The notes under the pieces were generated by a model. It saw only the letters and a program-made list of their open reading frames with translations. It made no database searches and was not told where the DNA came from. This document shows positions 47,259-56,053 of a stretch of 64,000 nt of DNA, piece after piece (the first letter of the stretch is position 1; each line of letters starts with the position of its first letter). The stretch is from contig NZ_MOBX01000015.1 in assembly GCF_003732425.1 (NCBI RefSeq), positions 514,303 to 578,302 on the forward strand, in the 5' to 3' direction. This DNA is from Pseudomonas fluorescens (GTDB taxonomy: Bacteria; Pseudomonadota; Gammaproteobacteria; Pseudomonadales; Pseudomonadaceae). The position numbers and the translations under genes are program-made.

Positions 47259-47343
47259 GCGCTTTTCCTCGGTCAGAAACGGCGAAGGGCCTGGAACGAT
47301 TGAACGCCCAGACCCTTCGTTTTTCAAGCCTGTGTGGTTGCGA

Positions 47344-48192
47344 TCAGAACACCACAGTCTTGTTGCCGTGCACCAGCACGCGGTCTTCGAGGTGATAGCG
47401 CAGGCCACGAGCCAGCACCATCTTCTCGACATCACGACCGAAACGCACCATGTCTTCGATGCTGTCACTGTGGCTGACGCGCACCACGTCCTGCTCGATG
47501 ATCGGACCGGCGTCCAGCTCTTCGGTCACATAGTGGCAGGTCGCGCCGATCAGCTTCACACCGCGCAGCGACGCCTGGTGATAGGGCTTGGCGCCGACGA
47601 ACGACGGCAGGAAGCTGTGGTGAATGTTGATGACCTTGTGCGCGTATTCGCGGCACATGTCTGGCGGCAGGATCTGCATGTAACGCGCCAGCACCACCAC
47701 TTCGGCATCGTGCTGTTTGACCAGACGCGACACTTCGTCGAAGGCCGGTTGCTTGTCCTGCGGATTGACCGGGACGTGGTAATAAGGAATGCCGTGCCAC
47801 TCGACCATACTGCGCAGGTCGTCGTGGTTGGAAATCACGCAGGAGATTTCGCAATCCAGTTCATCACTGTGCCAACGGTGCAACAAGTCAGCGAGGCAGT
47901 GAGATTCGCGACTGGCCATCAATACAACACGTTTTTTCTGCTCGGTGTCGGTGATGCGCCAGTCCATCGAGAACTCTTCGGCGATCGGGGCGAACTTCTC
48001 GCGCAGGACTTCAATTCCGAAAGGCAGTGAATCGGCACGAATTTCGTGACGCATGAAGAACCAGCCCACCTGGTTGTCCGAGTGGTGGCTCGCTTCGGTG
48101 ATCCAGCCGTTGTGGGCTGCCAGAAAATTACTGACTTTGGCAACAATGCCAACGCGGTCCGGGCAAGATATCACCAGCCGAAAAGTGCGCAT
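47344..48192 (-). CDS. purU: Formyltetrahydrofolate deformylase
   Basis: Hydrolyses 10-formyl-THF to formate and THF, balancing one-carbon pools (in E. coli activated by methionine and inhibited by glycine). The 282-residue protein has an N-terminal ACT domain (FRLVISCPDRVGIVAKVSNFLAAHNGWI) and a formyltransferase-fold domain with INIHHSFLPSFVGAKPYHQA and GATCHYVTEELDAGPII. The start at 48192 (MRTFRLV) is chosen over 48228. Divergent from mvaT. Confidence 0.96.
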   Translation of the reverse strand: MRTFRLVISCPDRVGIVAKVSNFLAAHNGWITEASHHSDNQVGWFFMRHEIRADSLPFGIEVLREKFAPIAEEFSMDWRITDTEQKKRVVLMASRESHCLADLLHRWHSDELDCEISCVISNHDDLRSMVEWHGIPYYHVPVNPQDKQPAFDEVSRLVKQHDAEVVVLARYMQILPPDMCREYAHKVINIHHSFLPSFVGAKPYHQASLRGVKLIGATCHYVTEELDAGPIIEQDVVRVSHSDSIEDMVRFGRDVEKMVLARGLRYHLEDRVLVHGNKTVVF

Positions 48193-48527
48193 GAGGGGAA
48201 AACTCCAGAACTTCGCAAAGGCCGCCATTCTAGCGGCTGCGAAGGAAAACTGCAGTATTGATCAGCACTGGCGCGAGCCAGGCTCAGTGATACAGATTTT
48301 CGATGAGCAACCGTCAGACTGGCGCTGATCCTGTGGGATCGCTTGATCAGACAACTGTGAATATCTGTGATGACTCGATCACACTATTTAACTGAATATT
48401 CAAAAGAGGGCAGTTTCCCGTAACTAAATTAAATAAAAACCCCGGTTAAATGTTTACTTGATGAAACAGCCTGACTATTATTGCGGCACTGTCCCCTGCC
48501 ATTCAGCACTCTACTAAGGTAGTAATC
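48193..48527. other. Divergent purU / mvaT promoter region
   Basis: 335 bases, AT-rich in the half next to mvaT, with runs such as TAAATTAAATAAAAA near 48425. This is consistent with an MvaT-family autoregulatory region (inference). No gene is seen. Confidence 0.55.
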
Positions 48528-48905
48528 ATGTCCTTGATCAACGAATATCGCGCCACCGAAGAAGCTATCAAAGAGCTGCAAGCCCGTTTGAAGAACCTGT
48601 CCGAAGACGACAAACTGCAAGCCGAGCTGGAATTCGAAGGCAAACTGCGCACCCTGATGGGTGAATACTCCAAATCCCTGCGTGACATCATCGCGCTGTT
48701 GGATCCAGAGTCGAAAACCAAAGCACCACGCGGCGGCGCAGTAAAAACTACCGGCACCAAGCGTGCCCGCAAAGTTAAACAATACAAAAACCCGCACAAC
48801 GGCGAAGTCATCGAAACCAAAGGTGGCAACCACAAAACTCTGAAAGAGTGGAAAGCCAAGTGGGGCGGCGATGTGGTTGAAGGCTGGGCTACCCTGCTGG
48901 GCTAA
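48528..48905 (+). CDS. mvaT: H-NS-like xenogeneic silencer MvaT
   Basis: 125-residue Pseudomonas functional analogue of H-NS. The N-terminal coiled-coil oligomerisation domain (MSLINEYRATEEAIKELQARL... to ~60) is joined by a basic linker to a C-terminal AT-rich-DNA-binding domain (KQYKNPHNGEVIETKGGNHKTLKEWKAKWG). The opening MSLINEYRATEEAIKEL separates MvaT from MvaU/MvaV. The sbcB-mvaT-purU neighbourhood is the conserved one. Confidence 0.96.
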   Translation: MSLINEYRATEEAIKELQARLKNLSEDDKLQAELEFEGKLRTLMGEYSKSLRDIIALLDPESKTKAPRGGAVKTTGTKRARKVKQYKNPHNGEVIETKGGNHKTLKEWKAKWGGDVVEGWATLLG

Positions 48906-48942
48906 GCTGCAACGCCTTCGCAGAGCAATCCGCGAAAAAACA

Positions 48943-48969
48943 AACGCCAGCGAATGCTGGCGTTTTTTT
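48943..48969 (+). terminator. mvaT terminator (bidirectional)
   Basis: AACGCCAGC-GAAT-GCTGGCGTT followed by seven T, with an A run on the left that would also serve convergent sbcB. Confidence 0.94.
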
Positions 48970-49002
48970 ATGCCCGGGATTTAAGCCCGGTCATGTTCGA
49001 TT

Positions 49003-50433
49003 TCAAAGATCCAAACGTTTGCGCAATGCCTGGACATAATTCTGCCAATCATTGAGCACCTCATTCTGCATCGGCGTGGCATTAACCGACCATTGCTCTG
49101 CCGCCTCGGTAAAAGACTTCAAGGTATTCGGTGCGCCGCACTCGGGCGTGGACAAACGCTGCTGACAAAATATTCTCCAGCGTGCTTGCTCTTCGAAATT
49201 CAACGTCTCGGGAAAGTTGCGTGCGCGATATCGAAAGAGTAATTCAGGCAAACGTTCGTCATCGAAAGGCCATTGCTCTTGCGCTAGTTGTGCCGGGTCA
49301 GCGCTCCTCACTTGCTCACATAGACGTCGGTCGCGGTCACCGATAAATCCGTCGTACAACTGTTGTTCCGGATCCTCGCTCGGAATGAAATCTTCGCTGA
49401 CATAAATTGCCGCAACTTTATCTTTCCAAACTTGTTGTGCGTCAGTTAGCCGCAGCGCTCGCTGTTGATACAGCGCCATGTCCAGCCCCAGACGTTGCTG
49501 ATCCTGCGCGCGCAAAACCGCAAGCGGCGCCACCACTGGACAACGGTTGATGTGAATCAGCTTGAGCGGCACCGGTAACTCGCCTTCCCGCAACTCATCG
49601 CGACGGGTGTACAAACGCTGGCGCAGGGTTTGCGCGTCCAGATCGAGCAAGCCCTGCGGGTCTAAGTGCAAGTCGCAGACGATCAAGGCATTGCGGTTTT
49701 TCGGGTGCCAGGCCAGTGGCAGCACCACACCGACATAACTGCGCGCCGCCGAGAAACGCCCGGAGACATGCACCATAGGTTGCAGCAGACGAATCTGATC
49801 CATGACTTTTTGCTTGCTGCGCAACTGGAACAGCCAGTCATACAGTTTGGGCTGTTTCTCGCGGATCAACCGCGCCAGCGCAATGGTTGCGCGCACGTCA
49901 GACAACGCTTCGTGGGCGTGCCCGTGATCGATATGGTTGGCGGCGGTCAGGCGTTCCAGCTTGAGCGTCACCCGGCCCTCGTCATCGGTCGGCCAGACCA
50001 GGCCATCAGGGCGCAACGCATAGGCGGCGCGCACCACATCGATCAGATCCCAGCGACTGTTGCCGCCCTGCCACTCACGGGCGTACGGGTCGAAGAAATT
50101 GCGATACAGGCTGTAACGGGTCATCTCATCGTCGAAACGCAGGGTGTTATAGCCCGCGCCACAGGTGCCGGGGGCCGCCAGTTGGGCATGTACCCGGGTC
50201 ATGAAATCAGCCTCGCTCAAACCTTTTTCGGCGAGCTGGCGCGGGGTGATGCCGGTAATCGCACACGCTGCCGGATGCGGCAGAATGTCTTCGCTGGGCT
50301 GGCAGTAGAGGTTGACCGGCTCGTCGATCTCGTTGAGCGCATGGTCGGTGCGAATCCCGGCCACTTGCAACGGGCGGTCGTTACGCGGATTGATGCCAGT
50401 GGTTTCGTAGTCGTACCAAAAAATTGAAGTCAC
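49003..50433 (-). CDS. sbcB: Exodeoxyribonuclease I
   Basis: 3'-5' single-strand DNA exonuclease of the DEDDh family. The 476-residue protein begins with exonuclease motif I IFWYDYETTGINP and carries motif III HAHEALSDVRATIALARLI. The C-terminal SH3-like and helical parts are complete (length close to E. coli 475). The terminator upstream of mvaT's end is shared. Confidence 0.96.
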   Translation of the reverse strand: MTSIFWYDYETTGINPRNDRPLQVAGIRTDHALNEIDEPVNLYCQPSEDILPHPAACAITGITPRQLAEKGLSEADFMTRVHAQLAAPGTCGAGYNTLRFDDEMTRYSLYRNFFDPYAREWQGGNSRWDLIDVVRAAYALRPDGLVWPTDDEGRVTLKLERLTAANHIDHGHAHEALSDVRATIALARLIREKQPKLYDWLFQLRSKQKVMDQIRLLQPMVHVSGRFSAARSYVGVVLPLAWHPKNRNALIVCDLHLDPQGLLDLDAQTLRQRLYTRRDELREGELPVPLKLIHINRCPVVAPLAVLRAQDQQRLGLDMALYQQRALRLTDAQQVWKDKVAAIYVSEDFIPSEDPEQQLYDGFIGDRDRRLCEQVRSADPAQLAQEQWPFDDERLPELLFRYRARNFPETLNFEEQARWRIFCQQRLSTPECGAPNTLKSFTEAAEQWSVNATPMQNEVLNDWQNYVQALRKRLDL

Positions 50434-50615
50434 GGGCGGTTCCTGAACTGAAGATCGACAAAGTCTAGGCGTTCAACCGCGCTCGCGGCCAGCCTCGTGT
50501 CATTCAAACACTTCGCGCTTCACGAGGTGCAATACATAGTTATGTCGTTTTCCCCCGAGAGACTGCTAGCATCGACCTCACTTGCACCCCGAACAGGCGA
50601 ACATCTAGGTAGCCC

Positions 50616-51341
50616 ATGCTCGAGCCCACAGCACCGCCAAGGAAAGCACCGCTGGCACCGCCGCTGGATACGCGGCATCAGGTCGAAACGCCGGAAGGCA
50701 TCGACCTACCGTTGCGTCCCGCCGGGTTGATGGTGCGTGCCGTGGCTTTCGCAATCGACCTGGCCCTGCGCGGCGTGATCATGGGCGTGCTGCTCATCGC
50801 CCTGGCGTTTCTCGGCAAGTTCGGTATGGGCCTCGGTTCGCTGCTGCTGTTTGCGATCAGTTGGTGGTACATGGTGCTGTTCGAAGTACTGCGTCAGGGG
50901 CGCTCGCCGGGTAAACAATGGATGGGCCTGCGCGTGGTGCACGACGACGGCACACCGATTGGCTGGTCGGCCTCGCTGCTGCGCAACCTGCTGCGCTTTG
51001 TCGATCTGCTGCCCTTCGGCTATTTCCTCGGCGCACTCAGTTGCCTGCAACACCCGACTTTCAAACGCCTCGGCGACATCGCTGCCGGCACACTGGTGGT
51101 CTACAGCGAACGCCCGCTGACACGTCCGCAACTGCCTGATGCCGAACCCCGGCGCTCTCCAGTGCCGCTGTCACTCACCGAACAACGCGCCGTGCTTGGC
51201 TTTGCCGAACGCCAGGGTGAATTATCGCCAGCACGGGTCAATGAACTGGCGGCCCTGCTTGCCCAGCCACTGCACATTTCCGCGCCCAAGGCTGTGGCCG
51301 AACTGAACGGCATCGCTCGCGGCTTGTTGGGGCCGACATGA
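50616..51341 (+). CDS. RDD-family membrane protein, first gene of the MoxR cluster
   Basis: 241-residue inner-membrane protein with an RDD domain (VRAVAFAIDLALRGVIM, then LRQGRSPGKQWMGLRVVHDDGTPIGW) and about three helices, plus a C-terminal cytoplasmic tail. The ATG at 50616 follows AGGTAGCCC. It overlaps the SpoIIM-like gene by four bases (ATGA). In such clusters RDD and SpoIIM proteins accompany a MoxR ATPase; the role is unknown. Confidence 0.87.
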   Translation: MLEPTAPPRKAPLAPPLDTRHQVETPEGIDLPLRPAGLMVRAVAFAIDLALRGVIMGVLLIALAFLGKFGMGLGSLLLFAISWWYMVLFEVLRQGRSPGKQWMGLRVVHDDGTPIGWSASLLRNLLRFVDLLPFGYFLGALSCLQHPTFKRLGDIAAGTLVVYSERPLTRPQLPDAEPRRSPVPLSLTEQRAVLGFAERQGELSPARVNELAALLAQPLHISAPKAVAELNGIARGLLGPT

Positions 51342-52315
51342 AGCAGAGCCTTTTCGAAACGCGTCACAAGGCCGAATGGGAGCGTTTTGCGCTGACCCTC
51401 GAACGTCTTGAACGCGGCAAGGACACCTCACAAGTCGCCGGTTTCCCCAAGGCCTATCGGCGGCTTTGCCAGCATCTGGCGTTGGCACAGGAGCGTGGCT
51501 ATAGCAGTTTCCTTATTGATTCGTTGCAACAACAAGTACTGCGCGGGCATCAACAACTGTACCGTCATCGCAGCCGTCTCGGCGCCAATCTGCTGAGTTT
51601 CATCCTCGCCGACTTCCCCCGCCTGGTCCGTGCCGAGTGGCCCTTTGTGCTGGTCGCCAGCCTGCTGTTTTTTGGCAGCCTGATCGGCGTCGGCGTGTTG
51701 GTGTATGTGTTCCCCGACCTGGTCTACAACCTGATCCCCGCCGATCAGGTGCGCGAAATGCAAGGCATGTACGACCCGGTCGCCGGCCACCTCGGGCGCC
51801 CCGCCGAACGCGCAGCCAGCGAAGACTGGCTGATGTTCGGCTACTACGTGATGCACAACATCGGCATTGCCTTTCAAACCTTCGCCAGCGGCTTGCTGCT
51901 GGGCGTCGGCAGTGCATTCTTTTTGTTTTACAACGGCATGGTCATCGGCGCGGTCGCCGGGCATCTGAGCGAGATCGGTTTCGGCCAGACCTTCTGGTCA
52001 TTCGTCATCGCCCACGGCGCCTTTGAACTCAGCGCCATCGCCCTCGCCGGGGCCGCTGGCCTCGAACTCGGCTGGGCCTTGATCGCCCCCGGGCGGCTGA
52101 CCCGCAGCGAAGCGCTGAAACGGGCCGCACGCAAAAGCGTGTTGCTGGTCTGCGGCGTGACGTTGTTCCTGTTGATTGCAGCGTTTATCGAAGCCTATTG
52201 GTCGTCGAAAACCAGCGTCACACCGCTGACCAAATATCTGGTCGGCGCCGGGCTTTGGGCATTGGTCGCGGTCTATCTGTTGTTCGCTGGAAGGACCCGT
52301 CATGCGCCTGAGTGA
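51338..52315 (+). CDS. SpoIIM-family (DUF95) membrane protein
   Basis: 325-residue integral membrane protein. A soluble N-terminal ~100 residues is followed by about five helices (for example WPFVLVASLLFFGSLIGVGVLVYVF, FQTFASGLLLGVGSAFFLFYNGMVIGAV). The family signature GxxNN-like loop and AHGAFELSAIALAGAAGLELGWALI are present. It resembles stage II sporulation protein M, although this organism does not sporulate. It overlaps its neighbours by 4 and 14 bases. Confidence 0.88.
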   Translation: MKQSLFETRHKAEWERFALTLERLERGKDTSQVAGFPKAYRRLCQHLALAQERGYSSFLIDSLQQQVLRGHQQLYRHRSRLGANLLSFILADFPRLVRAEWPFVLVASLLFFGSLIGVGVLVYVFPDLVYNLIPADQVREMQGMYDPVAGHLGRPAERAASEDWLMFGYYVMHNIGIAFQTFASGLLLGVGSAFFLFYNGMVIGAVAGHLSEIGFGQTFWSFVIAHGAFELSAIALAGAAGLELGWALIAPGRLTRSEALKRAARKSVLLVCGVTLFLLIAAFIEAYWSSKTSVTPLTKYLVGAGLWALVAVYLLFAGRTRHAPE

Positions 52316-53849
52316 CGCCACCGTGGTGATCCGCCCGCGCACGACCTGGGAAGCCATGGACCTGGGCATACTGATGAGCCAGCAACATCGGCGTCTGCTG
52401 ATGACCAGTTGGGCGATCGTCACCCTGCCGCTGTTCGCCCTGCTCAGTTTGTTGCTGTGGGATTCGCCATCACTGGCGGTGTTTATCTTCTGGTGGCTGA
52501 AACCGGCGTATGAACGCCTGCCGCTGTACATCCTGTCGAAAGCGCTGTTTGGCGAAACGCCGACACTTGAACAAGCCTTGCGCGAATGGCCGCGCCTGCT
52601 CAAACCGCAACTGCTGGCCAGCCTGACCTGGCGCCGCCTCAGTTTCAGCCGCAGCTTTCTATTACCGGTGATGCAACTCGAAGGCCTCGACGGCAGCGCC
52701 CGCCAACAACGCCTGCACGTGCTGCTGCAACGCAACGCCGGCGCCGCGCAGTGGCTGACCATTATTGGCGTGCACCTGGAAACCGCGCTGTGGATTGGCC
52801 TGATGGTGTTGTTTTACATGTTACTGCCGCAGCAGATCGAAACGGATTGGAGCTGGCAGTCGCTGATACTCGCGGCGGATCAGGACTGGCGCTGGCTCGA
52901 ACACCTGACCAATGCCTTCTACGCGCTGGTGCTGGTGGTGTGGGAACCGATCTATGTCGCCTGTGGCTTCAGCCTTTATCTGAATCGGCGCACACAACTG
53001 GAAGCCTGGGATATCGAACTGGTGTTTCGCCGCTTGCGCCAGCGTCTCAACACCGGGGTGCTGGGGTTGCTGCTGGCGGTCTGTCTGGTGCTGCCAAATG
53101 TGCCGTCGACCTGGGCGGCCGAACCGGATGACAGTCCGCAGGCACCGCGCTTGTTGAATCAACCGCTGACCAGCCAGGCCTCACGGGACAGCATCAAGGC
53201 GCTGCTTGAACAGCCGCCGTTCAAGAACAAGGAAATTGTCACCCGCTACCGCTTTGGCGATGACCCGGCGAAACCCGCCACAGCACAAAAACCCGGTGAA
53301 GCACCGCAGTGGCTGAAAACCCTGCTGGGCTGGCTCGACGGGCAACACTTCAATGTGCTGGCGAAGGTCATTGAAGTGTTGCTCTGGGGTGCGGTCATTG
53401 CTGCGTTCGGTTGGCTGATCTGGCGTTATCGTGAATATCTCCAAGCTTTCGTCAGCCGCCGCCCGAGACTGCCTGCCAAACCGAAACGCGCGGTGCCACA
53501 ACAAGCCTTCGGTCTGGACTTGAACCGCGACACCTTGCCCGGCGACATTGCAGGCAGCGCCGAACAACTCTGGCAAAGCCAACCCCGTGCAGCGCTGGGC
53601 CTGCTGTATCGAGGGCTGCTCAGCCATCTGCTTCACGACTACGACCTGAACCTGAAACCCGCTGACACCGAACTTCAGGTGCTGATGCACGTTGAACAAT
53701 TGCAGCGCCCCGAACTGCTCGCCTTCAGCCGCCGCCTGACCACCCACTGGCAGAACATGGCCTACGGGCATCGCGTACCGCCGGCGCCTTCGCAACAGGA
53801 ATTGTGCGATGGCTGGCGCGCCTTGTTTGGTCCCGGAGCCGCCCGTTGA
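52302..53849 (+). CDS. DUF4129-containing membrane protein
   Basis: 515-residue protein: N-terminal membrane region (helices at about residues 35-60, 155-175, 200-230 and 260-275), a periplasmic or cytosolic loop (~280-350), another helix (FNVLAKVIEVLLWGAVIAAFGWLIWRY, about 350-375), and a C-terminal DUF4129 domain (~440-515; AALGLLYRGLLSHLL...). This occurs widely with MoxR-DUF58 clusters, where a transglutaminase-like partner is also common. It overlaps the SpoIIM gene by 14 bases and the next gene by 4. Confidence 0.83.
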   Translation: MRLSDATVVIRPRTTWEAMDLGILMSQQHRRLLMTSWAIVTLPLFALLSLLLWDSPSLAVFIFWWLKPAYERLPLYILSKALFGETPTLEQALREWPRLLKPQLLASLTWRRLSFSRSFLLPVMQLEGLDGSARQQRLHVLLQRNAGAAQWLTIIGVHLETALWIGLMVLFYMLLPQQIETDWSWQSLILAADQDWRWLEHLTNAFYALVLVVWEPIYVACGFSLYLNRRTQLEAWDIELVFRRLRQRLNTGVLGLLLAVCLVLPNVPSTWAAEPDDSPQAPRLLNQPLTSQASRDSIKALLEQPPFKNKEIVTRYRFGDDPAKPATAQKPGEAPQWLKTLLGWLDGQHFNVLAKVIEVLLWGAVIAAFGWLIWRYREYLQAFVSRRPRLPAKPKRAVPQQAFGLDLNRDTLPGDIAGSAEQLWQSQPRAALGLLYRGLLSHLLHDYDLNLKPADTELQVLMHVEQLQRPELLAFSRRLTTHWQNMAYGHRVPPAPSQQELCDGWRALFGPGAAR

Positions 53850-55009
53850 ATCGCCGGACACAGTGGTGGGTCGGCGCGTCGATTGCCCTGTTGCTGGGGG
53901 CGTTAAGCGTATTCCTCTATCTCAAGGCCACGCCTTATCAGGAGGAAGTCGATCACGGCCCCTCCCCCGTCGCGCAAGCCAATCCTTATCTGGCCGCCGA
54001 GTTGTTCCTGCGTGAGCGTGGCCTCAACGTCAGCCATGCCGAAAGCCTTGCGGTGCTCGCCGATATCGATCCACGCCGCCACACGTTGCTGTTGTTCAAC
54101 GACCGCTCACGCATGACCCCGCGTCAGGTTGATCAGGTGTTGAACTGGACCCGGGCTGGCGGGCGACTGGTGTTCGTCGCCGAATCGCTGTGGGATGAGC
54201 AGAGCAAACAAAGCAACGACCTGTTGCTCGATCGCGTGCAATTGCATCAATCCCTGAGCAAGGATCTGAAAGATCCACCGACGGACGTTGAGCCAGAACG
54301 CTTCCCGAAACTGACCAAACTCTATCTGGAAGACGAAGAAGCACCGGCCTACGCCGGTTTCGACACCGACTTCCATCTCGACGACCCGAAGAACCTCGCG
54401 CAAGCCTGGGCCAATAGCGCCAAGGCCACGCACATGATGCAACTGCCCTACAGCCTTGGCACGATCACCGTGGTCACCGACGCCGAGTTGTGGAAGAACA
54501 AGACCATCAGTCAATACGACAACGCCTGGCTGCTCTGGTATTTGAGCGCCGACACCGATGTCACGCTGATCTACAACACCGCGCACGATGGCCTGCTGAC
54601 CTTGCTCTGGCGCTACTTCCCGCAAGCCATCGTCGCTTTGCTCGCGTTGATCGGCCTGTGGCTCTGGCACGTCGGTGTTCGCCACGGTCCAGTGCAATTA
54701 CCCGCTCCAAGTGGACGTCGGCAATTGCAGGAACACTTGCGCGCCAGCGCCGATTTCCTGTTGCGCCACAACGGCCAGCAGACGCTGCTGCAAGCACTGC
54801 AACAGGACGTGCTGCGCCGCGCCCGTCGCCGTCACCCCGGTTTTGACCAATTGAACGTTGCCGAACAATGGCTGGCATTGTCGCGCCTGACCCGGCAACC
54901 CACCCGCGCTATCAGCCAGGCCCTGAGCCCGGTGTCGGATCGGCGACTGTCCAGCGCCGATTTCTGCCGCCAGGTCGCCCACCTGCAAACCTTGAGGAAC
55001 ACGCTATGA
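53846..55009 (+). CDS. DUF4350-domain protein
   Basis: 387-residue protein with an N-terminal helix (ASIALLLGALSVFLYL), a DUF4350 domain (about residues 35-210, Rossmann-like, RMTPRQVDQVLNWTRAGGRLVFVAES) and a second helix (AIVALLALIGLWLWHVGVR), then a cytoplasmic tail. I place the start at TTG 53846, overlapping the DUF4129 stop as TTGA; a GTG at 53804 is an alternative. It lies 4 bases overlapping the MoxR gene. Confidence 0.82.
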   Translation: MNRRTQWWVGASIALLLGALSVFLYLKATPYQEEVDHGPSPVAQANPYLAAELFLRERGLNVSHAESLAVLADIDPRRHTLLLFNDRSRMTPRQVDQVLNWTRAGGRLVFVAESLWDEQSKQSNDLLLDRVQLHQSLSKDLKDPPTDVEPERFPKLTKLYLEDEEAPAYAGFDTDFHLDDPKNLAQAWANSAKATHMMQLPYSLGTITVVTDAELWKNKTISQYDNAWLLWYLSADTDVTLIYNTAHDGLLTLLWRYFPQAIVALLALIGLWLWHVGVRHGPVQLPAPSGRRQLQEHLRASADFLLRHNGQQTLLQALQQDVLRRARRRHPGFDQLNVAEQWLALSRLTRQPTRAISQALSPVSDRRLSSADFCRQVAHLQTLRNTL

Positions 55010-56007
55010 CTGAACAGATCGAGCCCGGCAGCGCCAGCCACGCCGCCCAGCAACGCCAGCGTGCCAGCCAGTTGGCGCAAGCAGTACGCGGCGAATTGCA
55101 GAAAGCCCTGATCGGCCAGAACCAGGTGATCGATGACGTGCTGACGGCACTGATCGCCGGCGGTCATGTGCTGCTCGAAGGCGTGCCGGGGCTGGGCAAG
55201 ACCCTGCTGGTGCGCGCATTGGCCCGTTGCTTCGGCGGCGAGTTCGCACGAATTCAATTCACCCCGGATCTGATGCCCAGCGACGTCACCGGCCACGCCG
55301 TGTACGACCTGCAAACCGAGCAGTTCAAGCTGCGCAAGGGCCCGCTGTTCACCAACCTGTTGCTGGCCGACGAGATCAACCGCGCCCCGGCGAAAACCCA
55401 GGCAGCCTTGCTCGAAGCGATGCAGGAGCGTCAGGTCACGCTCGAAGGTCGTGCCCTGCCGATCGCGCAACCGTTCATGGTTTTGGCCACACAAAACCCG
55501 ATCGAGCAGGAAGGCACTTATCCCCTGCCGGAGGCCGAACTTGACCGGTTCATGCTCAAGGTACGCATGGACTACCCCGACGCCGACCAGGAGCTGAACA
55601 TGGTGCGTCAGGTCAGTCGCTCGACCCGCGCCGATATGCTCGATGTGCAACCGCTGCGCACCGTGTTGCAAGCCAAGGATGTGCAAGCCCTGCAACGGAT
55701 TGCCAGTGACTTGCCGCTGGACGATCAGGTCCTCGACTACGCCGTGCGCCTGGCGCGCAGCACGCGCACCTGGCCGGGGCTGACCCTTGGCGCCGGACCG
55801 CGCGCTTCGATTGCCCTGGTGCGTTGTGCCCGTGCCCGCGCCTTGTTGCGCGGCGGCGAGTTCGTGATTCCCGACGACATCAAGGGCTGCGCGCTGGCCG
55901 TGCTGCGCCATCGCGTACGCATTGCTCCGGAGCTGGACATTGAAGGCCTGCAGGTCGATCAGGTACTGCTGCAACTGCTCGACCAGATTCCGGCGCCGCG
56001 TCTGTGA
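55006..56007 (+). CDS. MoxR-family AAA+ ATPase
   Basis: 333-residue MoxR ATPase of the type paired with DUF58/VWA proteins; the pair is thought to remodel or insert cofactors in partner complexes. Walker A is LLEGVPGLGKTLLVRAL (about residue 65), Walker B LLLADEINRAPAKTQ, sensor ATQNPIEQEGTYPLPEAELDRFML. The ATG at 55006 overlaps the DUF4350 stop (ATGA); an upstream frame start at 54868 is not supported. Confidence 0.94.
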   Translation: MTEQIEPGSASHAAQQRQRASQLAQAVRGELQKALIGQNQVIDDVLTALIAGGHVLLEGVPGLGKTLLVRALARCFGGEFARIQFTPDLMPSDVTGHAVYDLQTEQFKLRKGPLFTNLLLADEINRAPAKTQAALLEAMQERQVTLEGRALPIAQPFMVLATQNPIEQEGTYPLPEAELDRFMLKVRMDYPDADQELNMVRQVSRSTRADMLDVQPLRTVLQAKDVQALQRIASDLPLDDQVLDYAVRLARSTRTWPGLTLGAGPRASIALVRCARARALLRGGEFVIPDDIKGCALAVLRHRVRIAPELDIEGLQVDQVLLQLLDQIPAPRL

Positions 56008-56013
56008 GCCAAA

Positions 56014-56040
56014 AAGATCGCAGCCTTCGGCAGCTCCTAC
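56014..56040. repeat. Half copy of the GATCGCAGCCTTCGGCAGCTCCTAC repeat
   Basis: One arm only of the element at 20033. It fills most of the 46-base gap between the MoxR and DUF58 genes and ends one base before the AGGGAG ribosome site of the latter. Confidence 0.85.
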
Positions 56041-56053
56041 AGGGAGTGAACGC

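Noticed and set aside
51338..52315. Sporulation function suggested by the SpoIIM name
   Set aside because: The family is widespread in non-sporulating bacteria and no other sporulation gene is present.
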